DNA of 7,880 bases, taken from contig CATXDC010000037.1 in assembly GCA_958366985.1 (NCBI GenBank), forward strand, positions 1 to 7,880, given 5' to 3'. The position numbers and the translations under genes were made by a program. This stretch comes from an uncultured Oscillospiraceae bacterium. Lineage in GTDB: Bacteria > Bacillota > Clostridia > Oscillospirales > Acutalibacteraceae. Of the stretch, positions 5,983-7,880 are shown in pieces. Under the pieces are notes generated by a model that was not told the DNA's origin, made no database searches, and worked only from the letters and a program-made list of their open reading frames with translations. The number at the start of each line of letters is the position of its first letter. Position 1 is the stretch's first letter.

Positions 5983-5999
5983 ACAGGCTGGCAACCTGT
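5983..5999. other. 17-bp imperfect dyad after the iterons
   Basis: ACAGGCTGGCAACCTGT is an inverted repeat with seven of eight arm positions paired. It follows the last inverted iteron by 27 bp. It may be a protein binding site; the role is unknown. Confidence 0.4.
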
Positions 6000-6101
6000 A
6001 AGAAGCAATCGAAACGACAAGATCATCCCGATGGCACCTGAAAACGACGGGAAAATGGCTGTGGGCGAAACATGAAGAGGCAGACAGAAGGACTTTTTTT
6101 T

Positions 6102-6120
6102 GCGGTAAAAACCTCTGGTT
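6102..6120 (-). repeat. Dispersed iteron core D1
   Basis: The plus strand reads GCGGTAAAAACCTCTGG, the reverse complement of an iteron core, in the same orientation as the two inverted iterons of the array. It lies 147 bp past the array, just before MITE copy C. Confidence 0.65.
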
Positions 6121-6147
6121 AGCTTTTATAGCAGGTAATTCCTTTAA

Positions 6148-6319
6148 GGTAACACCGCATAATTCCCGCCTAGCGGCTTAAGCACCGCTCCGGCAGCTGC
6201 GGCACGGCATCTGCGTTGCCAAAATGCTCGATAAGACATCCAGTATTATCTGCGCTTTTGGCTTGGCATCTGCCGCACCTCGCTCGCCGTATCGGCACTT
6301 AGAATTATGCGGTATTGCC
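6148..6319 (-). mobile_element. Complete 172-bp MITE, copy C
   Basis: It is nearly identical to copy B, with ends GGTAACACCGC and GCGGTATTGCC and a TTAA duplication on both sides (6144-6147 and 6320-6323). It lies between the origin and the dispersed iteron field. It has no coding capacity. Confidence 0.9.
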
Positions 6320-6360
6320 TTAACTTAAGCAGCAGGGGAGAGGCGCAAAGGCCGTTTTTT

Positions 6361-6757
6361 GCGGTAAGAATCTCCGTTTGCAAAAGAATTTGACTGGAAA
6401 TTGGTACGGTAGAAATCTTTGGATGGAAGGAAATACCCTCTGCAAGCAGAAAAATAGAAAAAATAGATAAAATTTTCTCGGTAAGAACCTCTGCTTGGCG
6501 AAGCGTGAGAAAGCAGAAAAGAAAAAGAGCAGAGGTTACCGTTTTGTATGGGATCGTAGAAAAGTACGTTAAAAACCTCTGCATTAGGAGAAGGTGGGTG
6601 ACGAGGGAGTACGAGAGAAGAAAGATGAGGGCACTATTTTTTACGGCGTAAGAACCTCAGGATAAAAGAAGTCTTGGATAAGAACATTTGGTAATGCACA
6701 AAGCAGCACGGTACTTCCTTGGGAGGCTGCAAAAAAATCGCCGTAAAAACCTCGGCT
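6361..6757 (-). repeat. Dispersed iteron cores D2-D6
   Basis: Plus-strand cores are at 6361 (GCGGTAAGAATCTCCG), 6479 (CGGTAAGAACCTCTGC), 6567 (CGTTAAAAACCTCTGC), 6646 (GCGTAAGAACCTCAG) and 6741 (CCGTAAAAACCTCGGC). Gaps between them are 75-120 bp with no strict period. A shorter opposite copy, GCAGAGGTTACCG, lies at 6529. Confidence 0.65.
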
Positions 6758-7242
6758 TTGGGGGCAACAATCAGGCTTTATAAAATAGGGGCGGGGAAAA
6801 ATCACTTTTTATGTTCAGAAAAGTCAAAAAGCACAGTTTTTGACCTTGATAGGGAGACAAAGAAGAGAAAATACGCGAAAGAAACATGCCGAATATACAT
6901 TGAGAAAGACCAAAATATGCAAGAGGAGAAAAAAGAAAAATATATAAACGGAGAAATTTACGGAGAAAAAAATCAGATAATAGTTGCAAATAAATTGGCG
7001 ATGATACGATATAAAATGTGGAGCAAATAGTGAGATCAACGATACTTAAAAGAGATTATTAACGCGAAAAAAATTAAAAATCACGGAAGAAATGGCCGAA
7101 AAAGTGTTGGACAGAACGGGATGATGGAGGAAAAGGAAGCGGCAAAGAAAAGGTGGCTAAAAACCAACCTATTATAAAGCAGAATGTGAAGAAAAAGAAT
7201 GATAGGGTGGAGTAGATGGACTTTACGACACCAAAATTTTCT

Positions 7243-7336
7243 CGGTAAAAATCTCTGCTTAATTCCAGAGAAGCGGGCAGACGGGCAGCGCGAGAAAGCA
7301 ATTCCTGAAAAAATGTGCGGTAAAAATCTCCGGTAT
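7243..7336 (-). repeat. Dispersed iteron cores D7 and D8
   Basis: Cores are at 7243 (CGGTAAAAATCTCTGC) and 7318 (CGGTAAAAATCTCCGG). D7 and D3 match over 28 bp with two differences (7233-7260 and 6469-6496), including the shared upstream AAAATTTTCTCGGTAA, so more than the core is conserved. Confidence 0.65.
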
Positions 7337-7452
7337 GGGATGCTGCTTTATGAGGAAGCAAGAAAAAAAGACAAATGAAACGTTTTGAAATAGGCGAAAA
7401 CAGAACAGCTGCAATAGAACTTTTAGCAACAGCGACAATGCTGGGGTTATAG

Positions 7453-7475
7453 GTATAGCAACAGGTACCGAAGTC
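7453..7475 (-). repeat. GTACCTGTTG repeat R5 (inverted)
   Basis: Read on the minus strand it is GACTTCGGTACCTGTTGCTA, close to R3. It is the only copy far from the par operon and the only one on the minus strand; on a circular map it lies within about 850 bp of R1. Confidence 0.65.
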
Positions 7476-7774
7476 TACAAAACTGTTGCCGTAAAACTGG
7501 GAAGCAAATAAAAAGATGTTTGTAGATAAGAAAAGGAAAAGCAGAGGAAAAAAGAATGAACTATACAAAGAAGGAGCCACCGAATTAGTCTTTTTAATAA
7601 ATGATATGTTGGAAATTTTCTGAACCCTGTTCCAAGAAAAAACTCTGATCCCGATTTGCTTTGTCCCGCATACAAACTCGGCCGCAAAAAGAAAACAGTT
7701 CAAAGAATGGCGAATAGAAACTTTCTGGCTTCATAAAACTTTTTACTTTTTTCAAAGACAAATAAAACTTTCTT

Positions 7775-7796
7775 TCTCGCGTAGGAACCTCTTGCT
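7775..7796 (-). repeat. Dispersed iteron core D9
   Basis: The plus strand reads TCTCGCGTAGGAACCTCTTG. It shares the upstream TTTCTCG of D3 and D7 and is the most diverged member. Confidence 0.5.
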
Positions 7797-7825
7797 AAAT
7801 CCTGAAAATAGTGTATTATAACTAA

Positions 7826-7880
7826 GGCAATACCGCATAATTCTAAGTGCCGATACAGCGAGCGAGGTGCGGCAGATGCT
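7826..7880 (+). mobile_element. MITE copy E, left-end part only (window edge)
   Basis: The first 55 bases of the 172-bp element lie here, preceded by CTAA (7822-7825), which fits the YTAR target. The window ends inside it. Together with the 52 bases at the window start, in the same orientation, only about 65 internal bases would be missing from one full copy. Confidence 0.88.

Larger units (their letters stand above)
5749..5999. other. Iteron-type replication origin (oriV)
   Basis: The order is an AT-rich block (5749-5800), seven phased iterons (5802-5955) and a 17-bp imperfect dyad (5983-5999). This is the classic layout of a Rep_3 plasmid origin, and a Rep_3 gene lies 600 bp away. No good DnaA box was found beside it. 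Confidence 0.75.
6320..7825. other. 1.5-kb region without convincing genes, purine-rich plus strand
   Basis: No frame here has both a start signal and a protein-like sequence. The plus strand is rich in A and G (42 of 60 bases at 6841-6900), which makes minus-strand frames rich in Phe, Leu and Ser and plus-strand frames rich in Lys and Glu. What it does contain is eight iteron cores in one orientation (D2-D9), one short inverted core (6529-6542) and one GTACCTGTTG repeat (7453-7475). Confidence 0.65.

Noticed and set aside
6246..6584. 112-residue minus-strand frame
   Set aside because: Its C-terminal part is translated from the MITE and the rest spans two iteron cores; no start signal.
6719..7030. 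103-residue plus-strand open frame
   Set aside because: Starts at TTG without a ribosome-binding site, runs through an iteron core, and its Lys/Glu richness follows from base composition.
7074..7703. 209-residue minus-strand open frame
   Set aside because: Very rich in Phe, Ser and Leu, as expected opposite purine-rich DNA. It contains iteron cores translated as similar FYR segments, and has no ribosome-binding site or recognisable domain.
7792..7819. Plus-strand promoter TTGCTA / TATTAT before MITE copy E
   Set aside because: The -35 is weak, and no gene follows except the MITE and, if circular, the kinase remnant.

Overview
The window looks like most or all of a small theta-replicating plasmid, or an integrated plasmid segment, from a Gram-positive gut-type Firmicute. 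Oscillospiraceae or a related Clostridia family is my inference from protein style, moderate GC in the genes and SigA-type promoters; the sequence does not prove the host. The backbone is a Rep_3-family initiator, a three-gene partition operon (ParA, ParB and a small protein that looks like two ribbon-helix-helix repeats), and an iteron origin followed by a long region without convincing genes.

Layout: 1-52 is the right end of a short mobile element. 54-218 is the 3' end of a sensor histidine kinase, cut at its 5' side by that element and followed by a strong terminator (224-271). A 31-bp stub of the same element lies at 290-320. The partition operon runs on the minus strand from a consensus promoter at 3421-3448 to a terminator at 391-433. 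The rep gene (3616-5175, minus) ends at a hairpin terminator (3557-3591) and is probably read from 5317-5345, where a 13-bp dyad overlaps the -10. The origin is about 5749-5999: an AT-rich block, five 22-bp-phased iterons and two inverted iterons in the same phase. From about 6100 to 7800 there is purine-rich DNA carrying at least nine more iteron cores, almost all in one orientation.

Two repeat families tie the window together. (1) A 172-bp element with about 18-bp terminal inverted repeats and 4-bp target duplications fitting YTAR: two full copies (3100-3271, 6148-6319), a stub (290-320), and two part copies that form the two window ends in the same orientation. It has no transposase and looks like a MITE, possibly mobilised by an IS5-type transposase. 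(2) A roughly 23-bp repeat with core GTACCTGTTG at 348, 3328, 3497 and 7453 (minus), plus a fifth copy at 3093/3276 split by the MITE. It flanks the partition operon and is the best candidate for the partition site.

How it works together (inference): Rep binds the iterons and opens the AT-rich block; the dispersed cores may titrate Rep or pair origins for copy control; ParB and/or the small protein bind the GTACCTGTTG sites; ParA ATPase separates plasmid copies. The kinase fragment is probably host chromosomal DNA picked up by recombination between element copies.
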